A stretch of 64,000 bases of DNA from Acinetobacter sp. ANC 4173 (GTDB lineage Bacteria; Pseudomonadota; Gammaproteobacteria; Pseudomonadales; Moraxellaceae): assembly GCF_004331255.1 (NCBI RefSeq), contig NZ_SJOF01000004.1, positions 186,001 through 250,000 of the forward strand. The letters are read 5' to 3'. The notes beneath the pieces are model-generated. The model searched no databases. It had not been told where the DNA came from and saw only the letters and a program-made list of their open reading frames with translations. Positions 9,063 to 18,093 of this stretch are shown one piece after another. The position numbers and the translations under genes were made by a program. Every line of letters starts with the position of its first letter. The first letter of the stretch is position 1.

Positions 9063-9377
9063 TTAAAACACCCAAGCTTCTAATGCATAAAAAAACAGCA
9101 AACTCAAAGCCAAACTAACTAAAATTTTTCTTAAAAATAAGGATGCAAGAACGCAAAATATCGCGGCATAAAAATAACTATTCCCTTCGAATGATCTCCA
9201 TTCTCCGTGATCAAAAAAAATAATCGGCATGCAAATTGCGCTTAATAAACATGGTGCTGAATATTTCAACATACGCTCAAAAAACATCGGAAACTGAATA
9301 GCAACTTTAGGTTCCAAAAATAGATAACGATTAAAAAAAACAATTGCAGCCAACAAAAAAATAAATGCCCAACTCAT
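9063..9377 (-). CDS. azlD: AzlD-type branched-chain amino acid exporter small subunit
   Basis: A 104-residue membrane protein with about four hydrophobic stretches, the normal length for AzlD/YgaH. The frame is open further upstream, but the start MSWAFIFLL at 9377 is chosen because ATGA there overlaps the azlC stop by 4 bases, the standard coupling of this gene pair, and because the extra upstream residues are unlike the family. With AzlC it should export branched-chain or related amino acids. Confidence 0.88.
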   Translation of the reverse strand: MSWAFIFLLAAIVFFNRYLFLEPKVAIQFPMFFERMLKYSAPCLLSAICMPIIFFDHGEWRSFEGNSYFYAAIFCVLASLFLRKILVSLALSLLFFYALEAWVF

Positions 9378-10087
9378 GTTTTTTGCTCCCCACGCTCCAG
9401 ACATACCGCAACAAACATCCCCAACATGCCAGAGATTAAAATTGAGGCTTCGACATGCAAAGCGGTTAAACACAGTGAGCTTAGGATTGTGGTGATGACA
9501 CCAATCAAACTCATCCAATTTTTAATAAAGGGAACAATAATCGCCACCAAAACAGCGACAATAGAAAAATCTAAATGCAAGCTCGACAAATTAGGAATGG
9601 TCGAAGCCAAATAAATTCCCAATAGGCTAAAGAGCACCCACGCGAGATAAAAACATAAGCCTGCACCCAATAAATAATATGGACGATGCAGTTGCTTGGT
9701 CATGGCGACTGCGAATAACTCATCCGTCAATAAAAATCCCAAAAGAATTCGGTAATAGCTCGCCAAAACCGAAATATCTTTGCGTAAGGTTAAGGCATAA
9801 ATAAAATGCTGACTGGTTAAGAAAAATACTGTAATTGCGATTGTAAGTGCTGTTGCGTCGGCAGACCACATTCCCAAACTTACCAGTTGTGCCGCACCCG
9901 CAAACACAACCGCCGACATCGCCACTGCCTGTGGAATGCTAAGTCCTGCATCAATGGCAACTGAACCCGCCAAAATCCCCCATGGCAATACTGCAATCGA
10001 TAAAGGAATAATATCTAAAGCACCTTGGATAAAATCTTGCGACTTGTGATAAGCCCTAACCCTTAATTGCTGTTGAGAAAGATCCAT
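9374..10087 (-). CDS. azlC: AzlC-type branched-chain amino acid exporter large subunit
   Basis: A membrane protein of 237 residues from the chosen start (268 from the longest frame, ending at 10180). The AzlC core starts at DIIPLSIAVLPWGILAG and continues through the FAGAAQLVSLG and SQHFIYALTLR segments. Starting at MDLSQQQ gives the usual short cytoplasmic N-terminus; the longer start adds 31 residues with no ribosome-binding site. Coupled to azlD by a 4-base overlap. The AraC regulator upstream on the same strand is a plausible controller. Confidence 0.88.
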   Translation of the reverse strand: MDLSQQQLRVRAYHKSQDFIQGALDIIPLSIAVLPWGILAGSVAIDAGLSIPQAVAMSAVVFAGAAQLVSLGMWSADATALTIAITVFFLTSQHFIYALTLRKDISVLASYYRILLGFLLTDELFAVAMTKQLHRPYYLLGAGLCFYLAWVLFSLLGIYLASTIPNLSSLHLDFSIVAVLVAIIVPFIKNWMSLIGVITTILSSLCLTALHVEASILISGMLGMFVAVCLERGEQKT

Positions 10088-10263
10088 AACCACATCTACT
10101 GAATAAACACACCAATAAAATAGGTGTTTTGCAACAGGATGATCTTGTACAAAATTGCTGAATAACCATGAAATAATCAAGGCATGGAACGAAGCGAATA
10201 ATCTTAATTAAATTCATAAATTTTAATCACTTAAATAACACATTAAAATTAGAGTCATTTCTT

Positions 10264-11094
10264 CTAACGTAGACTCATCACGTATTGCAAAGGGGTCACT
10301 CCTACCGATTTTTTGAAATGCCGATTAAAATGACTCTGATCTGAAAAACCACATAAATCCGCCACCAAAGCAATATTTTCACCGCGTTTTAAAAGCTGCT
10401 TCGCTTGATGTAAACGAAACTGAATGAGCCATGCGTGGGGTGGAAGGCCCGTATATTTTTTAAATTGTCGCAAAAAATGCCAAGGACTTAAACCTGCTGT
10501 TTCTGCCAGCTCATTCAGTGAGTAATCTTTTTCAGGTGCACTCGCCAATAAATCCTTAATCATCAATATGCGATTTTGCGCTTCAGGCAATGGCAACTCA
10601 CCCAGCTTAGTGCGACTGTGATGTGACATTAAATAAGCCAGCGTAGATAGATATAAAGTCTGTTTAAATAATTGATTATCTTTATTTTCTAATAAATCGA
10701 ACAGCAAGCTAAGTTGTTGTGCCAAGCCTTCATCCTGAATCACGGCGTGGGGAAACCACGGCATGGTTCCTGAAGGTTGAAAAAAATCCTGACTCACATC
10801 CCTTAACATTTCAGGTGTTGGATAAATCGCACGATAACGCCACCCTGTTTCTACTGCAGATGAACCTGTATGCACTTCATCAGCATTCACCAAAATGATA
10901 TGTCCTTTAGGTGCAATATGCAGTGCACCTGTGCGATAAAAAGACTGCGCACCCTCTTCTATCACCCCGATGCAATAGCCTTCATGCACATGTTTAGAGA
11001 ATTGCTTTTGTATATACGAAGCATTCAGTAACTCCAAGCCACCCAATTCTTGGACATGCTTAAATTTAACAAACTCATGCTTCACGTCACTCAT
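10264..11094 (-). CDS. AraC family transcriptional regulator
   Basis: A 276-residue regulator with an N-terminal cupin-like sensing domain (about 1-150; HEGYCIGVIEEG, GHIILVNADEVHTG) and a C-terminal double helix-turn-helix (LNELAETAGLSPWHFLRQF, then VADLCGFSDQSHFNRHFKK). The layout matches regulators commonly found beside LysE or AzlCD amino-acid exporters. It is immediately upstream of azlC on the same strand with a gap of about 175 bases, so it probably controls that pair. The inducer is unknown. Confidence 0.9.
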   Translation of the reverse strand: MSDVKHEFVKFKHVQELGGLELLNASYIQKQFSKHVHEGYCIGVIEEGAQSFYRTGALHIAPKGHIILVNADEVHTGSSAVETGWRYRAIYPTPEMLRDVSQDFFQPSGTMPWFPHAVIQDEGLAQQLSLLFDLLENKDNQLFKQTLYLSTLAYLMSHHSRTKLGELPLPEAQNRILMIKDLLASAPEKDYSLNELAETAGLSPWHFLRQFKKYTGLPPHAWLIQFRLHQAKQLLKRGENIALVADLCGFSDQSHFNRHFKKSVGVTPLQYVMSLR

Positions 11095-11189
11095 ACAATT
11101 AATTCTTCATTCATGCCAGTCAAACCTATTGCCCATGCAAAATAGCATGTCTATTTTTGCTGTATAGAACAAAATTGCTCTCTCATTCT

Positions 11190-11666
11190 TTATTGATAAA
11201 TTCTTCCCTGATGTTTTAACCAACCATCAATGTGCTGCCGCTCTGGATCATGATGCGTCCAATGAATTATCCCACCCTTCGGGTTGTATTCATATTCACC
11301 ATAAAACTCAACTGTATCGCCTTTTTGCAAATTTTCTATTCTGGGCGCCAAATCAATATTATGGGCGACCAATACTGTTAATCCGTTCTTTAATAACAAT
11401 ATAAATTTTTGGTGTCTGGAGCCTTCATGATCATCAGCAAGAATTGCTTTAACTACGCCACTCGCACGGACTTGCACATTATTGTGTTGTTGCTGAAATG
11501 CCTGTTGTATTTTCTGATGATCATCTACTGTTGATACTGTTTCCGATGAAATAACTGTTGAAGGTTCATCTTTAGGGAGCGCATGCTGTTCGCGGTTTAT
11601 TCCTAGATATGCAGCAATAAGAACCAGAATAACAACACCTATTCTCAAATTTGTTTTATTCATCAT
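11190..11666 (-). CDS. DUF3465 family exported/anchored protein
   Basis: A 158-residue protein beginning MMNKTNLRIGVVILVLIAAYLG, a signal-anchor or signal peptide, followed by a small beta-rich DUF3465 domain (ASGVVKAILADDHEGSRHQK through GEYEYNPKGGIIHWTHHDPE). This domain binds no ligand that I know of. The open frame extends upstream through the tsf terminator and into tsf; that extension is rejected because an AAGGAT site lies 7 bases before the ATG at 11666. Expression may come partly from read-through of tsf. Confidence 0.85.
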   Translation of the reverse strand: MMNKTNLRIGVVILVLIAAYLGINREQHALPKDEPSTVISSETVSTVDDHQKIQQAFQQQHNNVQVRASGVVKAILADDHEGSRHQKFILLLKNGLTVLVAHNIDLAPRIENLQKGDTVEFYGEYEYNPKGGIIHWTHHDPERQHIDGWLKHQGRIYQ

Positions 11667-11690
11667 TTTGTTATCCTTTTTATTTGATAT

Positions 11691-11719
11691 AAAAAAAGCC
11701 CCAAAAGGGGCTTTTTTTT
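11691..11719 (-). terminator. terminator after tsf
   Basis: Perfect A/GCCCC-AAAA-GGGGC/T hairpin with poly-A and poly-T on both sides. It ends the rpsB-tsf transcript before the DUF3465 gene. Confidence 0.9.
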
Positions 11720-11730
11720 GCAAAATAAAA

Positions 11731-12606
11731 TTATTTCGCAGCAGCTTGAGCAGCAGCAACTTCTTCAGCAAAAGAAAGTTCAGCTTTTTTCTCAATGCCT
11801 TCACCCACTTCGAAACGAACGAATTGAGCAACAGTTGTACCAGTCGCTTTTAATACGTCAGCAACTTTCTTATCGTTGTCGATTACGTACATTTGACGCT
11901 CAAGAACAACTTCGTTCAAGTATTTCTCAACCGAACCAGTAACCATTTTCTCAACGATGTTCGCTGGCTTGCCAGATTCAATCGCTTTCGCTTCAGCAAT
12001 TTCTTTCTCTTTCGCGATAAGCTCAGCAGAAACACCTTCAGCAGTTACAGCAACTGGGTTGAATGCAGCAACGTGCATTGCAATACCTTTACCTGTGTCA
12101 GCTTGACCAGTATAAGCAACTACAACACCAATTTTTAAACCGTGTTTGTAAACTGCAAGGTTTTCACCTTCAACAATTTTAGCACGACGTACTTGGATGT
12201 TTTCACCGATTTTTTGAACAAGAGCAATACGCGCTTCTTCAACAGTCGTGCCATCTTCAAGTTTAAGTTCAGCAATTTTAGCAGCATCAGTTTCGCCAGC
12301 AGCAAGTGCAGCAGCAGCAACTTTAGCAGAGAAGCCAGCAAAGTTTTCGTCTTTAGCAACGAAGTCAGTTTGGCAGTTTACTTCTAAAAGAATAGCTTTG
12401 TTGCCTTCTTGAGCGATAGTGATCGCGCCGTCAGCAGCGATGTTACCCGCTTTTTTAGCAGCTTTAGCTTGACCAGATTTACGAAGGTTATCAATCGCTA
12501 ATTCGATGTCACCGTTCGCTTCTGTTAATGCTTTTTTACATTCCATCATTGCTAAACCAGTACGGTCACGCAATTCTTTAACCATGCTTGCAGTAATAGC
12601 AGTCAT
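11731..12606 (-). CDS. tsf: translation elongation factor Ts
   Basis: Guanine-nucleotide exchange factor for EF-Tu. The 291 residues comprise an N-terminal UBA-like domain (MVKELRDRTGLAMMECKKAL), the TDFVAK signature, two core dimerisation subdomains and an alanine-rich C-terminal tail. It follows rpsB with a 144-base intercistronic segment holding a stem-loop, the usual rpsB-tsf arrangement. AGGAG is present before the start. Confidence 0.98.
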   Translation of the reverse strand: MTAITASMVKELRDRTGLAMMECKKALTEANGDIELAIDNLRKSGQAKAAKKAGNIAADGAITIAQEGNKAILLEVNCQTDFVAKDENFAGFSAKVAAAALAAGETDAAKIAELKLEDGTTVEEARIALVQKIGENIQVRRAKIVEGENLAVYKHGLKIGVVVAYTGQADTGKGIAMHVAAFNPVAVTAEGVSAELIAKEKEIAEAKAIESGKPANIVEKMVTGSVEKYLNEVVLERQMYVIDNDKKVADVLKATGTTVAQFVRFEVGEGIEKKAELSFAEEVAAAQAAAK

Positions 12607-12654
12607 GTGTATCTCCTAAAAATCGGTAGAAAATGAATTCTTTTTAGAACAGAA

Positions 12655-12682
12655 ACGGCCCAGAGGGATGCTCATGGGCCGT
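12655..12682 (-). ncRNA. stem-loop between rpsB and tsf
   Basis: A perfect 7-bp GC-rich stem (12655-12661 with 12676-12682) with an internal GAG/CTC pairing. No T run follows on the minus strand, so it looks like an attenuator or processing/stability element that could set the ratio of S2 to EF-Ts. In E. coli this intergenic region also carries a partial terminator. Confidence 0.55.
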
Positions 12683-12750
12683 CTGCATACATGACGCTTA
12701 CTTTGCCACCATCACATGTCGCAAAAATGACAAGCTTGCGTCAAAACGCA

Positions 12751-13503
12751 TTAAGCCTCAGGAGCTTCTTTAGCAGCTTCGTCGCCTTTTGCTTGTGCAT
12801 TTGCTTGAGTTTGAGCGTACTCTTTACCAGCAAGGATCGCATCAGCCATAGCAGAAGCGTAAAGTGTTACTGCACGGATCGCATCGTCATTACCCGGGAT
12901 AACGAAATCAACGTTGTCTGGGTTAGAGTTTGTATCAACGATACCGATTACAGGAATACCAAGGTTTTTAGCTTCTTTAATCGCGATTGATTCGTGGTCA
13001 ACGTCGATTACGAATAATGCGTCAGGTAAACCACCCATGTTTTTAACGCCGCCTAAAGCACGTTCAAGTTTGTCCATCTCACGAGTACGTTCTAAAGCTT
13101 CACGTTTAGTAAGCTTAGCAAAAGTACCGTCTTGAGATTGAGTTTGAAGGTCTTTCAAACGGTTGATAGATTGGCGAAGTGTTTTCCAGTTCGTCAACAT
13201 ACCACCTAACCAACGGTGATCTACATATGGTTGACCAGCGCGTTGAGCTTGTTCACGGATGATGTTAGAAGCAGCACGTTTAGTACCAACGAACAATACT
13301 TTGTTCTTTTTGCTTGCAAGATTGTTAACAAAGTTCAAAGCATCGTTTAACGCAGGAACAGTGTGCTCAAGGTTAATGATGTGAATTTTGTTACGCGCAC
13401 CAAAAATGTATTGACGCATTTTTGGGTTCCAGAAACGAGTTTGGTGACCAAAGTGCGCACCTGCTTGAAGAAGGTCGCGCATGCTTACGTTGTAATCTGC
13501 CAT
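12751..13503 (-). CDS. rpsB: 30S ribosomal protein S2
   Basis: Essential late-assembly small-subunit protein of 250 residues. It begins [20 protein letters not shown], the family N-terminus, and includes RYIFG-type and [12 protein letters not shown] motifs. The frame stays open for 45 more codons upstream, but those lie in the leader RNA; the ATG at 13503 has an AAGG site. The C-terminal tail is acidic and alanine-rich. Confidence 0.98.
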   Translation of the reverse strand: MADYNVSMRDLLQAGAHFGHQTRFWNPKMRQYIFGARNKIHIINLEHTVPALNDALNFVNNLASKKNKVLFVGTKRAASNIIREQAQRAGQPYVDHRWLGGMLTNWKTLRQSINRLKDLQTQSQDGTFAKLTKREALERTREMDKLERALGGVKNMGGLPDALFVIDVDHESIAIKEAKNLGIPVIGIVDTNSNPDNVDFVIPGNDDAIRAVTLYASAMADAILAGKEYAQTQANAQAKGDEAAKEAPEA

Positions 13504-13521
13504 TTTCTTTACCTTAAAGTT

Positions 13522-13597
13522 TGGGTTAGGCCTCCATATATCCGCATTCTCCACCCTTAAAGGGCACCCAGAGTAATGTGTCGATATATGTGCGGAT
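13522..13597 (-). promoter_or_regulatory. candidate S2 autoregulatory leader (pseudoknot) of rpsB
   Basis: On the minus strand four segments occur in the order ATCCGCA (13597-13591), TGGGT (13570-13566), TGCGGAT (13546-13540) and ACCCA (13526-13522). The first pairs perfectly with the third and the second with the fourth, which is an H-type pseudoknot; a CCC/GGG hairpin sits between. The gammaproteobacterial rpsB leader is known to bind S2 and repress its own translation; assigning this RNA to that class is inference from position and folding. The last helix lies about 20 bases before the start codon. Confidence 0.65.
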
Positions 13598-13648
13598 TTT
13601 TTACCTATTTCAATCAAACGACTCGTAAAGATATTCACGAAAAAGCAT

Positions 13649-13677
13649 TTGATAAAATGGGCGGCTATTTATACCAT
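13649..13677 (+). promoter_or_regulatory. candidate map promoter
   Basis: TTGATA at 13649-13654, a 17-base spacer and TACCAT at 13672-13677, overlapping the rpsB promoter on the other strand. Confidence 0.45.
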
Positions 13678-13697
13678 AGTCACATATAAATTTCCAA
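13668..13697 (-). promoter_or_regulatory. rpsB promoter
   Basis: Minus strand: TTGGAA (13697-13692), an 18-base spacer and TATAAA (13673-13668). Transcription from about 13661 gives a leader of about 158 bases, a length like that of E. coli rpsB. Confidence 0.65.
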
Positions 13698-13712
13698 AAG
13701 TTTTTAGAGATC

Positions 13713-14558
13713 ATGAATACAACTTATCAAGCTCCCCGTCGATTAATTAAAACTGCCGATGAAATTGAAAAAATGCGTGTGGCGGGACGACTGGCGGCCG
13801 AAGTGTTGGATATGATCAAACCGCATATCAAACCAGGGGTAACGACTCTCGAATTAGACACGATTTGTCACGATTATATTGTGAACGTGCAAAATGCGAT
13901 CCCTGCGTGTTTAGGTTATGGTGCGGCACCTGGTCGTCCAGCTTTTCAGCACACCATTTGTACTTCCGTGAACCATGTGGTGTGTCATGGTATTCCATCT
14001 GAAAGTAAAATCTTAAAGAAAGGCGATATCTTAAATATTGACGTCACTGTGATTAAAGATGGTTACCACGGTGATACCAATATGATGTACGTGGTTGGCG
14101 ATGAAACGTCTATTCTTGCGGATCGCTTATGTAAAGTAGCACAAGAAGCCATGTACCGTGGTATTGCAACTGTAAAACCAGGTTCGACGATTGGTGATAT
14201 TGGCTTAGCGATTCAAAAATATGTTGAATCAGAACGCTTTAGCGTCGTTCGTGAATACTGTGGTCACGGTATTGGTACGGTGTTCCATGATGAACCACAA
14301 GTATTACATTATGGTCAAGGCAACAGCGGTATGATTCTTGAAGAAGGCATGACCTTTACTATTGAACCAATGGTCAATGCAGGCGTATGGCAAACCAAAT
14401 TACTGGGTGACAAATGGACAGTTGTGACCAAAGATCATAAATTGTCTGCGCAATATGAACATACCATTTTAGTCACTAAAGATGGGGTTGAAGTTTTGAC
14501 TGCACGTCCTGAAGAAGATTTATCTCGTTTTCAGACTGAAAACGTGTCATTGGCTTAA
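13713..14558 (+). CDS. map: type I methionine aminopeptidase
   Basis: Removes the initiator methionine from nascent proteins. It is 281 residues, somewhat longer than the roughly 264 of E. coli because of a C-terminal tail (about 265-281). The di-metal ligands are visible: Asp110 and Asp121 (NIDVTVIKDGYHGDT), His185 (CGHGIG), Glu218 (TIEPM) and Glu249 (QYEHT); His92 lies in CHGIPS. It is divergent from rpsB with overlapping promoters, an arrangement shared with E. coli. Confidence 0.97.
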   Translation: MNTTYQAPRRLIKTADEIEKMRVAGRLAAEVLDMIKPHIKPGVTTLELDTICHDYIVNVQNAIPACLGYGAAPGRPAFQHTICTSVNHVVCHGIPSESKILKKGDILNIDVTVIKDGYHGDTNMMYVVGDETSILADRLCKVAQEAMYRGIATVKPGSTIGDIGLAIQKYVESERFSVVREYCGHGIGTVFHDEPQVLHYGQGNSGMILEEGMTFTIEPMVNAGVWQTKLLGDKWTVVTKDHKLSAQYEHTILVTKDGVEVLTARPEEDLSRFQTENVSLA

Positions 14559-14575
14559 AAACTAAGTCCGTTGTC

Positions 14576-14605
14576 AAAAAGGTCACCTTCGGGTGATCTT
14601 TTTTT
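14576..14605 (+). terminator. intrinsic terminator after map
   Basis: A 7-bp stem with one G-U pair, TTCG tetraloop and T7 run, with complementary A/T flanks. Confidence 0.9.
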
Positions 14606-14863
14606 ATATCCAAAACAACTACCCCAAACTATTTTCTTTTTCATTAATAAATATTTAGGGAAGAATCAAACAAGTTGTGCCACGTGCTCCCACGCTTTTT
14701 AGAAATAACATGATTGATTGATAAGTAACAGAACCATAAAAAAATCACGGTAATTTTCACAATTTTTTAAAACTATGCCTGTTTTAAAACAACAGTTTTC
14801 TTTCACAACTCTATTGAATAATGCCCTGAATAAAAATGATGAAGAATGGACATGGAGTCCCCT
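14606..14863. other. intergenic region before the OmpW-like gene
   Basis: AT-rich, no coding sequence seen. It must hold the promoter of the OmpW-like gene, but no clear -35/-10 pair was found. The GGAG site lies 6 bases before the ATG at 14864. Confidence 0.4.
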
Positions 14864-15934
14864 ATGCAAAAAACAGGATTGGCATTTTCAATTGCGATGA
14901 CCCTTATCCCTACATTTAGCCATGCTAAATCCCCCTATTTCAGCTTACAAGATGGCGATGGCTTTAAACGCTTCTCCGTTTCTGTCGGTGCCCTGCACGT
15001 CATGCCACAAGGTCAAGCCCAACCGTTTCGAGTCAATACAGCAGTGAAGGAAGGTGAAACCGCGAAAGTCGGCAGTATTCAAGCACAAACCGTTTTAGAC
15101 AATATTCGATCAGGTAGTGACGTTAATCCACTATTGAAAGCAGCTCTTGAAGGCTTGGCTGCGATTGATGCACCCGTCCCTTCAAGTCTCAGCGGTACTG
15201 CCGAAATACACGGCTTAAGCCAATGGGATAATGCAGGTACTGGACTTCAAGCAGATGATGTTACAACTTTAGGCATCATGAGTAATTATTTCTTTACGGA
15301 CCATGTTTCCGTTGAGGTCAAAGCAGGGATTCCCCCTAAGGTCGATTTACAAGGTCAAGGAAAAATCTATGCTCCTTTTTCAGCGATTGCCAGTCCTTTA
15401 GGCAGTGTTTTAGGTCAAGTTGAACTTGAAAATGATATTTTGATTACCGATTTGTCTGCTCATGGCGTTGCTGCTTCGGCTCGGGCATGGACACCTGCAT
15501 TTGAATTGCAATATCACTTTGGCAAAACTGGGGTGAATAAATTTCGTCCCTATGTTGGTTTAGGCGTGATGTATGCTTATTTTAATGAATTAGAAATGAA
15601 CCCACGCATTGAACAAGATTTAATTGCCGCTGGTCATATGATTGCCAATATTAAAGAAGGTCAAGCTGGCGGATCTTTAGAAGGTAAAACCAGTTCTGCC
15701 AACCCTCAAGTGGATCTTGAAGCATCCGATGCCTTTGCACCTATTGCCACAGTTGGATTTACCTACGATTTTAATAGCAATTGGTTTGCTGTCGGCTCGG
15801 TCAGTTATGCGCAACTCAGTAATGACACCACCATTACCGTGACCGATGCCAAACTCGGTGAACTTATTCGCTCCAAAGCCGATATTGAGATCAATCCCAT
15901 TCTCGCTTATGCAGGCATTGGTTATCGCTTTTAA
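14864..15934 (+). CDS. OmpW family outer membrane protein, enlarged form
   Basis: An outer-membrane beta-barrel protein of 356 residues with a signal peptide (MQKTGLAFSIAMTLIPTFSHA). OmpW signatures are visible: SNYFFTDHVSVEVKAGIPPK, GKTGVNKFRPYVGLGVMYAYF, and a C-terminal strand ending in GYRF. Classical OmpW proteins are about 200 residues; here the extra length sits in insertions at about 35-110 (after the first strand) and 240-280, probably long loops or an added plug-like segment. OmpW members admit small hydrophobic molecules. The start at 14864 is preferred over 14846 because of GGAG spacing. Confidence 0.85.
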   Translation: MQKTGLAFSIAMTLIPTFSHAKSPYFSLQDGDGFKRFSVSVGALHVMPQGQAQPFRVNTAVKEGETAKVGSIQAQTVLDNIRSGSDVNPLLKAALEGLAAIDAPVPSSLSGTAEIHGLSQWDNAGTGLQADDVTTLGIMSNYFFTDHVSVEVKAGIPPKVDLQGQGKIYAPFSAIASPLGSVLGQVELENDILITDLSAHGVAASARAWTPAFELQYHFGKTGVNKFRPYVGLGVMYAYFNELEMNPRIEQDLIAAGHMIANIKEGQAGGSLEGKTSSANPQVDLEASDAFAPIATVGFTYDFNSNWFAVGSVSYAQLSNDTTITVTDAKLGELIRSKADIEINPILAYAGIGYRF

Positions 15935-16361
15935 AATGTGAAAACTCATTCTGATTTATCTTCATGGTATTCATTAAAATATTATGAATACCGTGGAATA
16001 GCGGCTGAGTTTTATGCATCCAACTTTTCATCTAAAGTGCATTGTTCTGATGCACTTTTATTGAATGCTTTAAAGAATGAATTATTTTTGATCAGATTTT
16101 ATCCCTTTTTATCCAAAAGCATTTTCTCAGGATTTGATGACCTCTGAACTCATATTGAGCAACAGACTCACGTGTTTAATCAGAGTATCAGTTGAATCAA
16201 TGCGAAATCCGCACTTTTGGCATATTGCTTGCTTTATCTCTATAAGATGAATCAACGTAGATTCACAATACATATAGACGGCCAACGATGTCCGTTCTGA
16301 TCGGATTACAAGCAACTTAAAAAACTTGTAAACAAAATTACGCTCAGTTCAGGGGATGGTT
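15935..16361. other. intergenic region between OmpW-like gene and nitrate transporter
   Basis: Holds two hairpins: a 9-bp inverted repeat at 15966-15974/15984-15992 without a T run, and the terminator at 16034-16059. The remaining 300 bases must carry the nitrate-transporter promoter; no coding sequence was seen. A weak ACGG/CCGT dyad lies near 16277-16296. Confidence 0.5.
16034..16059 (+). terminator. probable terminator of the OmpW-like gene
   Basis: A 9-bp perfect stem AAAGTGCAT/ATGCACTTT with a 7-base loop and a short T run, about 100 bases after the stop. Confidence 0.6.
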
Positions 16362-17708
16362 ATGTCTTCAGCAATAAATAGCGATGCAAAAAAAGCGACA
16401 CAAATTAAACTTTTTAATTTTTCTACACCCGCCATGCGTGCGTTCCATATGACTTGGCTCGCATTCTTTGTCTGCTTTTTTGCATGGTTTGCCTGCGCAC
16501 CACTCATGCCTGTAATTAAAGGCGAATTTAATTTAACCAAAGATCAAATTGCCAACATTAATATTGCAGCCGTTGCGATTACTATTTTAATTCGCCTGAT
16601 TGTCGGTCCATTGTGTGATAAATATGGCCCCAGAAAGACCTATACGGCCCTTTTATTACTCGGCAGCATTCCTGTATTTGGCGTTGCAGCTGCCAATACC
16701 TACGAATCCTTTTTATTTTTCCGTCTACTGATTGGTGCCATTGGCGCGAGTTTTGTCATTACCCAATACCATACCAGTATTATGTTTGCACCGAATGTCG
16801 TGGGTACAGCAAACGCGGCGGCGGCAGGTTGGGGTAATGCAGGCGGCGGCGCAACACAAGCCCTCATGCCGCTTATTCTTGGTGCAATTGTAATGTTTGG
16901 TGTAGAACAAAGCATGGGGTGGCGCATTGCTCTGCTTGTACCAGGCATCATGATGGTGATTGTGGGCATCTTATACTGGAAGCTCACTCAAGACTGCCCT
17001 CAAGGTAACTTTAAAGAATTACGTACACAAGGCATTGAAGTCGGGAGTGGTAAAAAAGGCGGCACAGCGATTCTGCTACAAGCTGCACGAAATTATCGCG
17101 TTTGGATTCTATTTGTTTCTTATGCTGCATGTTTCGGTATTGAAATTTTCATTCACAATGTTGCTGCCATGTATTATGTGGATCACTTCAATATGGGGCT
17201 TAAAGAAGCAGGTTTAACTGCGGGTATTTTTGGTTTATTGGCACTTTTTGCCCGTGCTTTGGGCGGTATTATTTCGGATAAGGTTGCTGTTGCAAAAGGC
17301 CTAGATGGACGCACCAAAATCTTATTCATCCTAATTTTATGCGAAGGTTTATTCCTTATCCTATTCTCGCAAATGAATGTGGTTAGCCTTGCGATCATCA
17401 GCATGACCGTTTTTGCGCTCTTTACCCATATGGCATGTGGGGCAACTTATGCACTGGTGCCTTTTATTGATCGCGATGCTTTAGGAGGTGTTGCAGGCAT
17501 CATCGGTGCAGGGGGTAATGTGGGTGCAGTCGCAGCAGGTTTCCTGCTTAAAGGGCTGCTTGATGTTCAAACTTGTCTTATGATTTTAGGTGGACTCGTT
17601 ACGGTTGCAGCTTTCAGTGTGATTTTCATTCGCTTCTCTGTAGAACATCAAATCAAAGAAAAACAACTTTTTGATCAAGCTGTATTAGAACGAAAGAGTT
17701 TAGCGTAA
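16362..17708 (+). CDS. nitrate/nitrite transporter (NNP family, NarK/NasA-like MFS)
   Basis: A 448-residue inner-membrane carrier with about twelve spans. The nitrate signature motif occurs in the fifth span (AGWGNAGGGATQ) with a second glycine-rich copy near 380 (GIIGAGGNVGAVAAG). The substrate arginine region IRLIVGPLCDKYGPRK is in the second span. Such carriers import nitrate for assimilation. No nitrate reductase gene is adjacent here. Of two near start codons, 16362 is favoured: AGGGG lies 6 bases before it but directly against the other at 16356. Confidence 0.92.
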   Translation: MSSAINSDAKKATQIKLFNFSTPAMRAFHMTWLAFFVCFFAWFACAPLMPVIKGEFNLTKDQIANINIAAVAITILIRLIVGPLCDKYGPRKTYTALLLLGSIPVFGVAAANTYESFLFFRLLIGAIGASFVITQYHTSIMFAPNVVGTANAAAAGWGNAGGGATQALMPLILGAIVMFGVEQSMGWRIALLVPGIMMVIVGILYWKLTQDCPQGNFKELRTQGIEVGSGKKGGTAILLQAARNYRVWILFVSYAACFGIEIFIHNVAAMYYVDHFNMGLKEAGLTAGIFGLLALFARALGGIISDKVAVAKGLDGRTKILFILILCEGLFLILFSQMNVVSLAIISMTVFALFTHMACGATYALVPFIDRDALGGVAGIIGAGGNVGAVAAGFLLKGLLDVQTCLMILGGLVTVAAFSVIFIRFSVEHQIKEKQLFDQAVLERKSLA

Positions 17709-18093
17709 CACTTTAGTCCCTGAGTACAGATGATGATCTATCAATCATCTGTACTTGATCAAAATAATCTGCTGTGCCTTAAATAAAAAAATGAAATTGA
17801 CTCGCAACCTAATCCCCCATAACTCAGTATTAAATATAAAATTAATTCTTGAATGTATAAATTCTGCTAAATAAATGACGCATTCGTACCATCCATATAC
17901 TTAAAGATTGTGTTACTCCGCAGTGTCCTAAATATACAAACAATGACTATTTCAGTAGCTTTCACATATTCATCATGCTGCACTAATCCCCCAATCATTA
18001 CGTCACTTTTCAAATGTTTTAATCAAATATCGAAATTAATCGATATATTGCGTACAATACAGCCAAACTTATATTTCAAAGACGAATGCGGCA
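17709..18093. other. intergenic region with a 12-bp inverted repeat
   Basis: A perfect 12-bp dyad (17723-17734 with 17744-17755, 9-base loop) lies just after the nitrate-transporter gene; it has no T run but is a likely transcript end. The rest is AT-rich. An 11-base direct repeat CTAATCCCCCA occurs at 17809 and 17983. No convincing gene. Confidence 0.5.

Noticed and set aside
11667..11831. Upstream extension of the DUF3465 frame
   Set aside because: It reads through the tsf terminator and into tsf; a good ribosome-binding site supports the start at 11666.
13504..13638. N-terminal extension of S2
   Set aside because: It is the structured rpsB leader; the S2 family begins at MADYN.
16277..16296. 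NasT/NasR-type antitermination hairpin before the nitrate transporter
   Set aside because: Only a 4-bp stem could be drawn and no terminator follows it; too weak to claim.
17809..17993. Direct repeat CTAATCCCCCA (two copies 174 bases apart)
   Set aside because: Only 11 bases, no promoter relation evident; could be chance.
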